A stretch of DNA of 64,000 bases from Hydrogenophaga pseudoflava (GTDB lineage: Bacteria; Pseudomonadota; Gammaproteobacteria; Burkholderiales; Burkholderiaceae_C), in contig NZ_JAVHJP010000002.1 of assembly GCF_031020795.1 (NCBI RefSeq), positions 372,001-436,000 on the forward strand. The letters are read 5' to 3'. This document shows positions 8,564-17,264 of the stretch, one piece after another. The position numbers and the translations under genes are program-made. Each line of letters starts with the position of its first letter. Position 1 is the first letter of the stretch. Below the pieces are notes generated by a model, which ran no database searches, had not been told where the DNA came from, and saw nothing but the letters and a program-made list of their open reading frames with translations.

Positions 8564-8596
8564 TTGCATTACAAAATGACTTGTGTTGCGCTGCAA
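8564..8596. promoter_or_regulatory. two TTGC-N3-RCAA half-palindromes upstream of aceA
   Basis: TTGCATTACAA (8564-8574) and TTGCGCTGCAA (8586-8596) have their starts 22 bases, about two helical turns, apart in the AT-rich region between the EamA gene and aceA. The first is part of a wider inverted repeat (ATTTTG...CAAAAT, 8561-8577). Likely an operator pair; the regulator is not identified. The second matches the motif upstream of phaZ at 55263. Confidence 0.5.
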
Positions 8597-8678
8597 AAAA
8601 ATTTCTCAATACAAGAGAGATGATTTCACTATGCAGAAGTTATGAAGAACATCTTTGATTTTAAACATTTTATTTTCT

Positions 8679-8722
8679 GTCTTATATAAGACATAAGAGC
8701 TTCCAAAAGTCTTCTATAAGAC
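8679..8722. promoter_or_regulatory. tandem palindromic operators GTCTT(A/C)TATAAGAC upstream of aceA
   Basis: GTCTTATATAAGAC (8679-8692) is a perfect 14-base palindrome. GTCTTCTATAAGAC (8709-8722) is the same with one change, exactly 30 bases (three turns) downstream. Both lie 75-120 bases before the aceA start, in a region much richer in A+T than the rest of the window. Spacing and symmetry indicate cooperative binding of a dimeric regulator; which one is unknown. Confidence 0.7.
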
Positions 8723-8797
8723 TTAAAGTTCTCCCATCGGCCCCAGTCTGCAGCAGCAACAGGCCGTCCCATTCATCAACCTCATGGAGAGTCGCAA

Positions 8798-10129
8798 ATG
8801 CCTCAATCCCTCAAAGAACAACTGAGCCGTCAGCAGCAAATCGAAGCCCTGGAGAAAGACTGGGCGACCAATCCCCGTTGGAAGCTGGTCAAGCGTGGTT
8901 ATTCCGCTGCCGACGTGGTGCGTCTTCGCGGCTCCATGCAACCTGAGTACACGCTGGCTCAACGTGGCGCAGAGAAGCTGTGGGAGAAGGTGAATGGCGG
9001 CGCCAAGAAGGGCTACGTGAACGCCTTCGGCGCGATCACCGCCGGCCAGGCGATGCAGCAGGCCAAGGCCGGCCTGGAGGCCGTGTACCTCTCGGGCTGG
9101 CAGGTCGCCGCCGACGGCAACACCTCCGAGACCATGTACCCCGACCAGTCGCTGTACGCCTACGACTCGGTGCCGACCATGGTCCGCCGCATCAACAACA
9201 CCTTCAAGCGTGCCGACGAGATCCAGTGGAGCCGTGGCATCGAGCCGGGTTCTGCCGAATTCATCGACTATTTCCTGCCTATCGTGGCCGACGCGGAAGC
9301 CGGTTTCGGTGGTGTTCTGAACGCCTTCGAACTCATGAAGAACATGATCGCTGCCGGTGCCGCCGGCGTGCACTTCGAAGACCAGCTCGCCGCTGTGAAG
9401 AAGTGCGGTCATATGGGCGGCAAAGTGCTGGTGCCGACCCAGGAGGCCATTGAAAAGCTGATCGCAGCGCGTTTTGCCGCCGACGTCATGGGTGTGCCTA
9501 CCATCGTGCTGGCCCGCACCGACGCCGAAGCCGCCAACTTGATCACCAGCGACCATGATGCCAACGACAAGCCCTTCCTGACCGGCGAGCGTACGCAAGA
9601 AGGCTTCTACCGCGTCAAGAACGGTCTGGAGCAGGCCATCAGCCGGGGTGTCGCCTACGCACCTTACGCGGACTTGGTGTGGTGCGAAACCGGTGTGCCC
9701 GACATCGGCTTCGCCCGTGAGTTCGCTCAGGCGGTGCACGCTGCCTGTCCGGGCAAGCTGCTGTCCTACAACTGCTCGCCCTCGTTCAACTGGAAGAAAA
9801 ACCTGGACGACAAGCAGATCGCCAAGTTCCAGGACGATCTGTCCGCTCTGGGGTATAAGTACCAGTTCATTACGCTGGCCGGTATCCACATCAACTGGTT
9901 CAACACCTTCCAGTTTGCCCATGCTTACGCTCGTGGCGAAGGGATGAAGCACTACACCGAGATGGTGCAGGAGCCGGAATTCAAAGCTCGCGAGAAGGGA
10001 TACACCTTCGTGTCGCACCAGCAGGAAGTTGGCGCCGGCTATTTCGACGACGTCACCACCGTGATCCAGGGTGGTTCTTCCTCCGTGAAGGCCCTGACCG
10101 GATCTACTGAAGAAGAACAGTTCCACTGA
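8798..10129 (+). CDS. aceA: isocitrate lyase
   Basis: Cleaves isocitrate to glyoxylate and succinate, the first step of the glyoxylate shunt, used for growth on acetate, fatty acids or stored PHB. 443 residues. The catalytic signature [14 protein letters not shown] is at residues ~204-217; the [10 protein letters not shown] metal-binding region and the NCSPSFNW motif are also present. The ATG at 8798 has GGAGA seven bases upstream. It is monocistronic: an AT-rich promoter with paired palindromes upstream and a strong terminator 36 bases after the stop. Malate synthase is not in the window. Confidence 0.98.
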   Translation: MPQSLKEQLSRQQQIEALEKDWATNPRWKLVKRGYSAADVVRLRGSMQPEYTLAQRGAEKLWEKVNGGAKKGYVNAFGAITAGQAMQQAKAGLEAVYLSGWQVAADGNTSETMYPDQSLYAYDSVPTMVRRINNTFKRADEIQWSRGIEPGSAEFIDYFLPIVADAEAGFGGVLNAFELMKNMIAAGAAGVHFEDQLAAVKKCGHMGGKVLVPTQEAIEKLIAARFAADVMGVPTIVLARTDAEAANLITSDHDANDKPFLTGERTQEGFYRVKNGLEQAISRGVAYAPYADLVWCETGVPDIGFAREFAQAVHAACPGKLLSYNCSPSFNWKKNLDDKQIAKFQDDLSALGYKYQFITLAGIHINWFNTFQFAHAYARGEGMKHYTEMVQEPEFKAREKGYTFVSHQQEVGAGYFDDVTTVIQGGSSSVKALTGSTEEEQFH

Positions 10130-10164
10130 TCATGCTGGCGCCCAAGGCGCCAGAGTGCTCATTC

Positions 10165-10209
10165 AATCCCCGGGCTTGCAGACTTGCGAGCCCGGGGATT
10201 GGTCTTTTT
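10165..10209 (+). terminator. rho-independent terminator of aceA
   Basis: A perfect 12-bp stem (AATCCCCGGGCT, 10165-10176, with AGCCCGGGGATT, 10189-10200) and a 12-base loop, followed by GGTCTTTTT. It begins 36 bases after the aceA stop. Confidence 0.9.
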
Positions 10210-10334
10210 GGTCATGCCGGTTCTGTCGTCAATTACAGACATTGACGCGCTCTTCGGGGAAATTCCTCGCTGGCCGTGGGAGAATTTGCAAGCTAAGGTG
10301 CGCGGTTCCGGCACTACAAATCAGGAGAGTCCAA

Positions 10335-10733
10335 GTGTTGAGCAAATGGAAGTTGGTATCTGTTTTGACAATGTCCCTGACTATGGCTGGATGTGGTGGA
10401 GGGGGGGAAGCCACCGCGCGTGGAGCCATTGCGGTGAACACTATCAACGGTGTGGGAACCATTGTGACAAACTACGCTTCCCAGCCTGAGGCCAACAGCG
10501 ATGCTTTGGCTCAATGTGCGCGCCTGGTGGGAACCGGCATGGGATGCGAGGTCATCCTGGAGTTCTCCGGAAACGGTACGTGTGGATCCGCGGCGCGCGG
10601 GAACAACAACGTCTGGGGCGCTGCCAGCGGGTCGTCAAAGGAAGTGGCCGACTCCCGAGCAATGTCAGACTGTGTTGCCAAAGGTGGAACCAGTTGCGTG
10701 ATCCCGGGATGGCTGGAAACCCAGTGCAACTGA
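10335..10733 (+). CDS. putative lipoprotein with a DUF4189 domain
   Basis: 132 residues. Starts at GTG 10335, with AGGAGAG five bases before it (an upstream open frame lacks any start with such a site). The N-terminus is a lipoprotein signal peptide: LSKWKLVSVLTMSLTMAGC, with lipobox MAGC placing the lipidated Cys near residue 20, followed by GGGG. The rest matches the DUF4189 pattern: a small all-beta domain with Cys pairs and the phrases ARGAIAVN, NNNVWGAASG and WLETQCN. Function is unknown; exported, probably to the outer membrane. Flanked by terminators on both sides, so transcribed alone. Confidence 0.75.
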   Translation: MLSKWKLVSVLTMSLTMAGCGGGGEATARGAIAVNTINGVGTIVTNYASQPEANSDALAQCARLVGTGMGCEVILEFSGNGTCGSAARGNNNVWGAASGSSKEVADSRAMSDCVAKGGTSCVIPGWLETQCN

Positions 10734-10778
10734 TCTAAGCGGATAGGCCGGATATCTCATTCTGGTCGAATAGTACGG

Positions 10779-10802
10779 CGCGGCTTCTGCCGCGTTTTTT
10801 TT
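10779..10802 (+). terminator. rho-independent terminator after the DUF4189 gene
   Basis: CGCGGC (10779-10784), loop TTCT, GCCGCG (10789-10794), then eight T. It also abuts the stop codon of the convergent glycosyltransferase gene. Confidence 0.88.
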
Positions 10803-11515
10803 CAGCCGCGCAGGGGCGGCATCCATAGACCGCCATCATCCACATGGGGCGGAAGGTAAGCCTTAGCATGCGGGATGGCCTCCAACAAAGCACCCGAGTC
10901 GTCCGCCAGATAGTCATAACCGATCGGCTGGTACCTCCACTCGGGGTCCAGATGGGTGTAGAGGGCTGCCCGAGCTCGCCGTCGTTCGGGCGTTAGCATT
11001 TTCAGGTGGTACAGGTTGAAGTCCGTTTCGATGATCTTGACCTGCGGGATCATTTGATCCCAAGGCGTGTGCAAGGGCCTGGGTTGGGGCTGCCACTGCG
11101 GGGGCAGACGGAACAGCCGGGTCTGTCGCTTGGTGCCCCAGACGCCATCGACCCGGTAGTGCAGCGGAGAATACATCTCGCGCACAGCGAACGAGTACGC
11201 GAGGGGACCCGGCACCTGCGTCAGAGACGCCATGGCGTCTGAAAGGCCCGCTTCAAACCGCTCATCCGGATCGACTGCCAGCACCCAGTCCGCGGACGCC
11301 GCCTGCGCCGCTTGGAGCAGCGCATGGCGACGCGTCGGTTCGTCGCTGTAGAAGGCCTTGCTGCTTCGGTCGTCCCAAGCCACCCAGCCATCGACCATGG
11401 GCTGGATATTGGCCAGGAGATCGGGAACAAGCTGGGCGTCGTAGCGGAAACTGAATGCAGCGAAGACGCGTTGGTCATGCGTGGGCCATCGGGGGGCGTG
11501 GTGCACGGTGATCAT
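10802..11515 (-). CDS. glycosyltransferase family 2-like protein
   Basis: 237 residues. An acidic DxD-like motif, WVLAVDPDERFEAG (~residues 93-106), and the preceding RRHALLQAAQAASADW segment resemble GT-A fold family 2 enzymes that act on polysaccharide or glycoprotein precursors. The N-terminal half is short and divergent compared with classic GT2 domains. It lies 13 bases downstream of the larger glycosyltransferase on the same strand, so it is the second gene of a two-gene operon. Donor, acceptor and end product cannot be inferred; no polymerase, flippase or sugar-nucleotide genes accompany it in the window. Confidence 0.75.
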   Translation of the reverse strand: MITVHHAPRWPTHDQRVFAAFSFRYDAQLVPDLLANIQPMVDGWVAWDDRSSKAFYSDEPTRRHALLQAAQAASADWVLAVDPDERFEAGLSDAMASLTQVPGPLAYSFAVREMYSPLHYRVDGVWGTKRQTRLFRLPPQWQPQPRPLHTPWDQMIPQVKIIETDFNLYHLKMLTPERRRARAALYTHLDPEWRYQPIGYDYLADDSGALLEAIPHAKAYLPPHVDDGGLWMPPLRG

Positions 11516-11528
11516 GGGCAGGAGTGGA

Positions 11529-13940
11529 TCAGGTCGATGAAGCGGTGGCTGTATGGGGCGTGGACACGGCTCCCGCGGCGTACACCAGTCCGCCGACCGC
11601 GATCAGCGGAAGAGCAGCCCAGGTGCTCAAGCGCGAACGCGGTTCGCAGACCCGCAGGGAGACGTGGATCGTCAAGCCGATGCGCCCGAGGATGCCCCAT
11701 GCGAACGAGGAGCGGCTGCGCCCGGCGATGGCCCGCCAAGCGTTGGAGGCGCGCCTGCCGCGCCGGTATTGGTCAACAAGGAAGCCGGTCAAGGAGGAAG
11801 GGCCTCGGTGAATGGTGCGTACGCCGGGTCGCCAGACCGGTCGTTGATCATCGGGTAGCCGTCGATGGAAGTCAGTGTCTTCCCCTCCTTCGATGTCGTC
11901 ACGGAAGCAGCCGTGCTCCTCGAAAAGGCGGCGCTCGTACGATGCTCCGTAGCACTGCGCCAGCACGGGGGCGACACGCGGCATGCGCCGACAGAACAAG
12001 GTCAGGTGCGCCGCGAGGGCGACCGGGTGCCGCGGACGGTGACATAGCAGCGCGCTGGCCACGGCGGCATGCCCTTCCTTGTGCGCTGCCAGACGTTCGC
12101 TCACCCAGCCGGGGCTGGCCAAGCAATCGCAGGCCAGAAAGGCCACATAACGGTGGGTGGTGGCCGCGACACCCATGTTGCGGGCGCCGCCTGGATAGAG
12201 TCGCGCGTCGTGCTCGATAACCCGGACGGGGATGCCGGCCTGCTTCAGCGCGGCCGCCGCACCGCCTCCACCCGAGTTCACCACCAGGATGTCACGTGCG
12301 TCCTGCTGGGCCAACAGCGAGCGAACCGCGTCGACCAGAGTGGCCGGTGCCTTGTGTGACAGGACCACCGTACACAGATCGCCACCGCTGTTCGGATCCG
12401 TGGGCTCGACTGCCGTAGCGGCCTCCGAGGGCAATTGGTCGGCATGAATCAGTGTCACGGCGACAATGCCAAGGCCCAAATGACGCGGGTCTTCTCCCCG
12501 GCCGTCTTCCTTTGGGGAGCGGGCGTGGGACGTCTCAATGGTAAGAAACAGGGCGCCGGTATTGTTCAAGGCGTTACCGACCGGCAGATAGCGGGTTCGT
12601 ATGCCATCGGGTTGATCGCCTTCGTCGGTCCAGTTAGCAGCCTGCCGACCATTGATTGAACAAAGAGTATGGCGCGTGCGGATTGCTGCAGACAGATAGG
12701 GTACATAGTCCACACGCAACCACTGGGGCTGATCAGATGTGGGGCGCAAGGCAGTGATCAACGCAGGCGATCGGGCACTCCAGCAACCCCAAGGCTCTGC
12801 CTGATGAAAGCCTGACAGCGACAGGAGTCGGGTGTCGTTGGTCGCTGTACGCACACCCGGTGTCAACGGGGTCAGGCCAGTCAGGGCCATGGTCTGGCTG
12901 AATTCCTGCAAGTTCCTCTCACGCTCGGTCGCTGCAGCAGTTGCAGAGCTCCATTGCTCGATGTGCCGGGCCATGGCGGCTGCAGATGCCAAGCGCGGCC
13001 CGGCGCGGCCCTCGTCGATGCAGCGCCGATACATCTCCAGATACCGGTCCACCCAGGGTTCAAGCGCGCATTCCTGGCGGACGCGCAGGCCCACTGCCGT
13101 CGCGGCCTCTGCCTGAACACGATCGATTTCTTCTAGCACTGTCTCTTCGTTCAGCGGGCGTGAGAGTGCTCTCAAACCGAAGTTCTGCGCCTTCCATGCG
13201 TCGAAGCGGGCAGGGGTCACGAAACCAGCCAGGCCTCGGTGATCGCAAAGAATCAATGGACGCAGGCATGCCATGGCCTCGATGGCCGTCAGGCCACTGG
13301 CAAACACGAGGTCCTGGCTCGGGAACAACTGTTCGGGGTGCTCGTGCAACTGGCCGATGAATGAGCCCGCGACCTGTAGCTCAATGCCGCGCTGTCTACA
13401 GGCGGCCATGATGGGATCCATCTGCCCGGCGCCCTTGAGCATCACCAGAGCCCGGCGCGCTGGCATGGCGGGTGGCGGTCCGGGCAGGAACAACTGCATA
13501 TCGGTAGCGTTCTCGATGACGCTGACCCGTGCCGGATCGATGCCGCATCCGATTGTGAGCCGGTCCCTCGTCGCATCGCCCACGGCCACAAAACGCACCA
13601 AGTTCTCCAGGTGCGGCGGTTCGTCATGCCATGCCACGAAGTCGTGACAGACGAAAAGCGCTGGAACCTGCGGGAAACGGATGACGGCGACCCCGGTCTG
13701 GATCACGTGATGTCCGTGGATGATGTCAGGCTCTGTACGGATCTGTTCGATCCGTGAGAACACTGGAATGCCTTCTGCCCGAAGTCCCTCGGCCACTGCG
13801 CCCAGCCGTGGGCTGTAGACCATCGGCAGGTGGCCTGCCGCCTTCAGACCTCTGGCCAGATTGCGGACGACGATTTCGGTGCCGCTGCGGCCATCTAGGC
13901 GGATATTGGTGATAAGAACTCGCAGGGGTGTGAACGACAT
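11529..13940 (-). CDS. two-domain glycosyltransferase (GT4-like plus GT2-like) with a beta-rich linker and C-terminal membrane helix
   Basis: 803 residues. Residues 1-310 form a GT-B, family 4-like domain (N-terminal LLITNIRLDGRSGTE type loop; GLTAIEAMACLRPLILCDH at ~216-234). Residues ~365-500 look like a beta-sandwich linker, not a catalytic domain. Residues ~520-740 are a GT-A family 2 domain: VVLSHK start, ARNMGVAAT, acidic ACDCL at ~603-607, and EGGEDTDFHRRL at 684-695. Residues 772-792 are one hydrophobic helix, so the protein may be membrane-tethered. Both domains look intact, suggesting two successive sugar transfers. First gene of a two-gene operon, divergent from the thrS leader. 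Confidence 0.8.
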   Translation of the reverse strand: MSFTPLRVLITNIRLDGRSGTEIVVRNLARGLKAAGHLPMVYSPRLGAVAEGLRAEGIPVFSRIEQIRTEPDIIHGHHVIQTGVAVIRFPQVPALFVCHDFVAWHDEPPHLENLVRFVAVGDATRDRLTIGCGIDPARVSVIENATDMQLFLPGPPPAMPARRALVMLKGAGQMDPIMAACRQRGIELQVAGSFIGQLHEHPEQLFPSQDLVFASGLTAIEAMACLRPLILCDHRGLAGFVTPARFDAWKAQNFGLRALSRPLNEETVLEEIDRVQAEAATAVGLRVRQECALEPWVDRYLEMYRRCIDEGRAGPRLASAAAMARHIEQWSSATAAATERERNLQEFSQTMALTGLTPLTPGVRTATNDTRLLSLSGFHQAEPWGCWSARSPALITALRPTSDQPQWLRVDYVPYLSAAIRTRHTLCSINGRQAANWTDEGDQPDGIRTRYLPVGNALNNTGALFLTIETSHARSPKEDGRGEDPRHLGLGIVAVTLIHADQLPSEAATAVEPTDPNSGGDLCTVVLSHKAPATLVDAVRSLLAQQDARDILVVNSGGGGAAAALKQAGIPVRVIEHDARLYPGGARNMGVAATTHRYVAFLACDCLASPGWVSERLAAHKEGHAAVASALLCHRPRHPVALAAHLTLFCRRMPRVAPVLAQCYGASYERRLFEEHGCFRDDIEGGEDTDFHRRLPDDQRPVWRPGVRTIHRGPSSLTGFLVDQYRRGRRASNAWRAIAGRSRSSFAWGILGRIGLTIHVSLRVCEPRSRLSTWAALPLIAVGGLVYAAGAVSTPHTATASST

Positions 13941-14095
13941 GGCGAAGATCTGGGGTCACCGGATTCAGGGCGCATCCGCTTGCGGAGTGATCGGTTCAAT
14001 GTAGCAGCACTTCGCCATGCGCATGCATCTGGCCTGAACTGTGCGAGAATCTAAAACGAGCCCATCGGTTTGGGCGTCGAAGGATGCAGCAGGTT

Positions 14096-14140
14096 ATGAC
14101 ACCGCGAACTACATCGGAGTTCTTCTTCGTGGCCCTTTGA
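14096..14140 (+). CDS. candidate attenuator leader peptide with Thr and Phe codons ([14 protein letters not shown])
   Basis: A 14-codon ORF in the leader of the thrS-pheST operon. Three codons are Thr (ACA, ACT, ACA) and three are consecutive Phe (TTC TTC TTC), the two amino acids handled by ThrRS and PheRS encoded downstream. AAGGA (14080-14084) and AGCAGG (14088-14093) precede the ATG; neither has ideal spacing. A strong terminator follows 46 bases after the stop. CGCGAAC inside the leader codons (14103-14109) can pair with GTTCGCG (14149-14155), and CGCGC there can alternatively pair with the terminator's left arm, as in classical attenuation. Compare the Phe-rich PheM peptide before E. 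coli pheST. Strong inference, not proven. Confidence 0.75.
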   Translation: MTPRTTSEFFFVAL

Positions 14141-14185
14141 GGTCAGCAGTTCGCGCCTGCCTTTCACTCCTGTCCTGGTTCTCTC

Positions 14186-14215
14186 AAAGCGCGGCCCCTG
14201 CCGCGCTTTTTTTTT
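14186..14215 (+). terminator. intrinsic terminator/attenuator immediately before thrS
   Basis: AAAGCGCGGC (14186-14195), loop CCCT, GCCGCGCTTT (14200-14209), with T continuing to 14215. It lies 16 bases before the thrS ATG and no other plus-strand gene precedes it, so it must act within the operon leader, most likely as the attenuator coupled to the Thr/Phe leader peptide at 14096. Confidence 0.85.
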
Positions 14216-14231
14216 GTTTTCAGACAAGCCC

Positions 14232-16139
14232 ATGCCCAATATCACGCTTCCCGATGGTTCTCAGCGCCAGTTTCCCGGCTCGGTGACAGTGGCCGACGTG
14301 GCCGCTTCCATCGGTGCTGGTCTGGCCAAGGCCGCTCTTGGCGGCAAGGTCGATGGCAAGCTGGTGGACACCAGCTTCCAAATCACCGAGGACGCCTCGC
14401 TGGCCATCGTCACGGCCAAGGATGCGGACGGTCTGGACATGATCCGCCACTCCACGGCGCACTTGCTCGCCTATGCCGTCAAGGAGTTGTTTCCCGAGGC
14501 GCAGGTCACGATCGGTCCGGTGATCGAGCATGGTTTCTACTACGACTTCTCTTACAAGCGTCCGTTCACGCCCGAGGATCTTGCGGCCATTGAAAGGAAG
14601 ATGGCGGAACTCGCTGGCAAGGATGAGCCTGTCGTTCGGCGGGTGCTGCCGCGCGACGAGGCTGTGGCGTACTTCAAGTCCTTGGGTGAGCACTACAAGG
14701 CCGAGATCATCGCCAGCATCCCCAGCAACGAAGATGTGTCCCTCTACCGTGAGGGGCGGTTTGAGGATCTGTGTCGTGGCCCGCACGTGCCCAGTACCGG
14801 CAAGCTCAAGCACTTCAAGCTGATGAAGGTCGCTGGAGCGTATTGGCGAGGCGATCACCGGAACGAGATGCTGCAACGCATCTACGGCACTGCCTGGGCC
14901 ACCAAGGACGAGCTGCAGCAGTATCTGACCATGCTGGAGGAGGCCGAAAAGCGGGATCATCGAAAACTCGGTCGGGAGCTCGATCTGTTCCACCTTGATG
15001 AACATTCGCCTGGTACCGTGTTCTGGCATCCCAAGGGGTGGACCGTTTGGCAGGCGGTGGAGCAGTACATGCGCGGCGTGTACCGGGACAATGGCTACCA
15101 AGAGGTCAAGGGCCCCCAGATCCTGGACAAGGCGTTGTGGGAGAAAACGGGGCACTGGGACAAGTACCGGGAGAACATGTTTGTGACCGACTCGGAAAAG
15201 CGCGACTACGCGCTCAAGCCGATGAACTGTCCGGGCCACATCATCATCTTCAAGCAAGGCATCAAAAGTTATCGCGACCTCCCCTTGCGCTACGGCGAGT
15301 TCGGCCAATGCCATCGCAATGAGCCCTCTGGCGGGTTGCACGGCATCATGCGGGTGCGCGCGTTCACCCAGGATGATGGTCACATTTTCTGCTTGGAGGA
15401 CCAGATTCAGTCCGAGGTGGTGGCCTTCACCACATTGCTTCAGAAGGTGTACCGGGACTTCGGCTTCACCGACATCATCTACAAGCTGTCGACCCGCCCC
15501 GAAAAGCGAATCGGTACCGAGGAAAGTTGGGATCGGGCAGAGGCGGCGCTGGCCAATGGGTTGAAGGCCTCTGGTTGCGAATTCGAATACCTTCCGGGGG
15601 AAGGTGCCTTCTACGGCCCGAAGATCGAGTACACGCTCAAAGATGCGCTGGGCCGAGAGTGGCAGTGCGGAACGATTCAGGTGGATCCAAACCTGCCCGA
15701 GCGGCTGGATGCCGAGTTTGTCGGAGAAGATGGCTCAAGGCATCGCCCCATCATGCTGCACCGCGCCATTGTGGGTAGCCTGGAGCGTTTCATCGGCATT
15801 CTGATCGAGCAGCACGCCGGTGCACTGCCGGTGTGGCTTGCACCGGTACAGGTTGTGGTGGCCGGGATCACCGATGCGCAGGCCGACTACGTCCAACAAG
15901 TGGCGAAAACACTGCAAAAACAAGGGCTTAGGGTCGAAACAGACCTGCGGAACGAAAAAATTACGTATAAAATACGGGAGCACGCGTTGCAAAAGCTGCC
16001 TTACATTCTTGTCGTGGGCGACAAGGAGAAGGCTTCTGGTGCTGTGGCTGTGCGGGCACGAGGTAACAAAGACCTCGGTGTCATGTCGCTGGAGAGCTTC
16101 TCCGATCTGATTGCGACAGACGTTTCCTCCAAGGTTTGA
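14232..16139 (+). CDS. thrS: threonine--tRNA ligase
   Basis: Charges tRNA-Thr; cytoplasmic class II synthetase, 635 residues (family ~640). Domain order is normal: N-terminal TGS domain ([20 protein letters not shown]), the editing domain with [15 protein letters not shown], the catalytic core with MNCPGH (zinc-ligand Cys) and [19 protein letters not shown] (motif 2), then the C-terminal anticodon-binding domain ([14 protein letters not shown]). ATG 14232 fits the family start. Only a weak ribosome site is seen; the bases before it are the attenuator's T-tract. First gene of the operon. Confidence 0.98.
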   Translation: MPNITLPDGSQRQFPGSVTVADVAASIGAGLAKAALGGKVDGKLVDTSFQITEDASLAIVTAKDADGLDMIRHSTAHLLAYAVKELFPEAQVTIGPVIEHGFYYDFSYKRPFTPEDLAAIERKMAELAGKDEPVVRRVLPRDEAVAYFKSLGEHYKAEIIASIPSNEDVSLYREGRFEDLCRGPHVPSTGKLKHFKLMKVAGAYWRGDHRNEMLQRIYGTAWATKDELQQYLTMLEEAEKRDHRKLGRELDLFHLDEHSPGTVFWHPKGWTVWQAVEQYMRGVYRDNGYQEVKGPQILDKALWEKTGHWDKYRENMFVTDSEKRDYALKPMNCPGHIIIFKQGIKSYRDLPLRYGEFGQCHRNEPSGGLHGIMRVRAFTQDDGHIFCLEDQIQSEVVAFTTLLQKVYRDFGFTDIIYKLSTRPEKRIGTEESWDRAEAALANGLKASGCEFEYLPGEGAFYGPKIEYTLKDALGREWQCGTIQVDPNLPERLDAEFVGEDGSRHRPIMLHRAIVGSLERFIGILIEQHAGALPVWLAPVQVVVAGITDAQADYVQQVAKTLQKQGLRVETDLRNEKITYKIREHALQKLPYILVVGDKEKASGAVAVRARGNKDLGVMSLESFSDLIATDVSSKV

Positions 16140-16158
16140 TTTCAAACGCTCCGGAAGG

Positions 16159-16200
16159 CCCCTTAGCCACAGTTCCCTGTGTGTGCCCGTCGGGGTTTTT
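16159..16200 (+). other. hairpin with T-tract between thrS and infC
   Basis: CCCC (16159-16162) and GGGG (16192-16195) can close an imperfect stem around a CACAG/CTGTG hairpin (16168-16181), followed by five T (16196-16200). It resembles a weak or partial terminator inside the operon, 36 bases before the infC start. Role not established. Confidence 0.35.
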
Positions 16201-16235
16201 GTGTTGTCTGAATCGCCCACGTCAAGGAACTCACC

Positions 16236-16838
16236 ATAGCTACCAACTTTCGCGACCGCCGCCAGCGTGAAGAGCGTGCACACCGTCTGAACCGGGAAAT
16301 CATGGCCCCCGAGGTTCGCCTCAACGGCCCCGAAAACGAGCCTTTGGGCATCGTGAGTCTCCAGGAAGCGTTGCGCATGGCCGGCGAGCTGGACGTGGAT
16401 TTGGTCGAGATCGCGGCCACGGCAAATCCGCCGGTGTGCCGGCTGATGGACTACGGCAAGTTCAAGTACCAGGAGCAGAAGAAGGCCGCCGAAGCCAAGG
16501 CCAAGCAGACGGTCATTGAGATCAAGGAAGTCAAGTTCCGTCCCGGTACCGACGACGGTGACTACAACATCAAGATGCGCAACATTCGTCGTTTTCTCGA
16601 CGACGGGGACAAATGCAAGATCACGCTGCGGTTCCGTGGGCGAGAAATTACCCATCAAGAGTTGGGTCTCGCACTTCTCAACCGCATCAGGGATGAACTG
16701 GGCGATGCCATCATCGTTGAGCAGTTCCCCAAGCTGGAAGGGCGGCAGATGATCATGATGATTGCGCCCGGCAAGAAGAAAGCGGGTGGCGGTGCTCCCA
16801 AGGCTGTGGCGGAGTCCTCCGCCCAGCCGGCGGCCTGA
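16236..16838 (+). CDS. infC: translation initiation factor IF-3 (AUA start)
   Basis: IF-3 binds the 30S subunit and rejects wrong start codons. 200 residues: N-domain ([23 protein letters not shown]), linker helix rich in Lys, C-domain ([20 protein letters not shown]), ending in an Ala/Gly tail. The first in-frame ATG (16302) is 22 codons in and would remove the usual IF-3 N-terminus. ATA at 16236 gives [20 protein letters not shown], typical of betaproteobacterial IF-3, with AAGGA seven bases before it. Non-standard infC starts are known (AUU in E. coli) and allow IF-3 to repress its own translation. Second gene of the operon. Confidence 0.95.
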   Translation: MATNFRDRRQREERAHRLNREIMAPEVRLNGPENEPLGIVSLQEALRMAGELDVDLVEIAATANPPVCRLMDYGKFKYQEQKKAAEAKAKQTVIEIKEVKFRPGTDDGDYNIKMRNIRRFLDDGDKCKITLRFRGREITHQELGLALLNRIRDELGDAIIVEQFPKLEGRQMIMMIAPGKKKAGGGAPKAVAESSAQPAA

Positions 16839-16936
16839 CGGGCACCAGCACGTCGGGTTGTCACAGGACAGGATTGATCGGGCAGGCTTTGTCTTCCTGT
16901 CCGATCGAGGTCGGTTGCATAAGCAGCGGACCGAAA

Positions 16937-16958
16937 AGAGCTCTCCTTGGAGGGCTCT
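16937..16958 (+). other. hairpin in the infC-rpmI spacer, possible L20 control element
   Basis: AGAGCTCT (16937-16944) pairs with AGGGCTCT (16951-16958) with one G-U, loop CCTTGG. It sits in the ~200-base spacer before rpmI. In E. coli, L20 represses rpmI-rplT by binding RNA in this place; a comparable role here is only inferred from position. No T-tract follows. Confidence 0.3.
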
Positions 16959-17036
16959 CAAAAAGTGGCTCGGGGCCAGCAAGTCCGCGGAAGGTTCGCG
17001 GCGCCTCACGAGCACAAATGAAAAAGGAGCATTCAC

Positions 17037-17240
17037 ATGCCCAAAATGAAGACCAAGAGCAGCGCGAAGAAGCGTTTTCGCGTTCGTCCCGGTGGCACCG
17101 TCAAGCGCGGTCAAGCCTTCAAGCGTCACATCCTGACCAAGAAGACCACCAAGAACAAGCGCCATCTGCGTGGTGCGGTGACTGTTCATGAGACCAACAT
17201 GGGTCACATGGCACAGATGCTGCCCGGCATGGGCATTTGA
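17037..17240 (+). CDS. rpmI: 50S ribosomal protein L35
   Basis: 67 residues, very basic: [17 protein letters not shown] start and the [18 protein letters not shown] motif are diagnostic. AAAAAGGAG lies close upstream of the ATG. It follows infC after a structured ~200-base spacer and precedes rplT by 24 bases, the universal rpmI-rplT order. Length is normal. Confidence 0.98.
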   Translation: MPKMKTKSSAKKRFRVRPGGTVKRGQAFKRHILTKKTTKNKRHLRGAVTVHETNMGHMAQMLPGMGI

Positions 17241-17264
17241 TCAACGACGAACAAGGAGCAACAC

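Noticed and set aside
7998-8579. Plus-strand frames over the EamA gene, up to 119 codons
   Set aside because: Antisense to a clear ten-helix transporter; no ribosome sites.
13941-14231. T-box riboswitch before thrS
   Set aside because: No T-box sequence or specifier loop recognised; T-boxes are rare in proteobacteria, and the leader-peptide model fits directly.
14041-14286. 81-codon plus-strand frame over the thrS leader
   Set aside because: Runs through the attenuator stem and thrS start in another frame, without a ribosome site; the 14-codon leader frame explains the region better.
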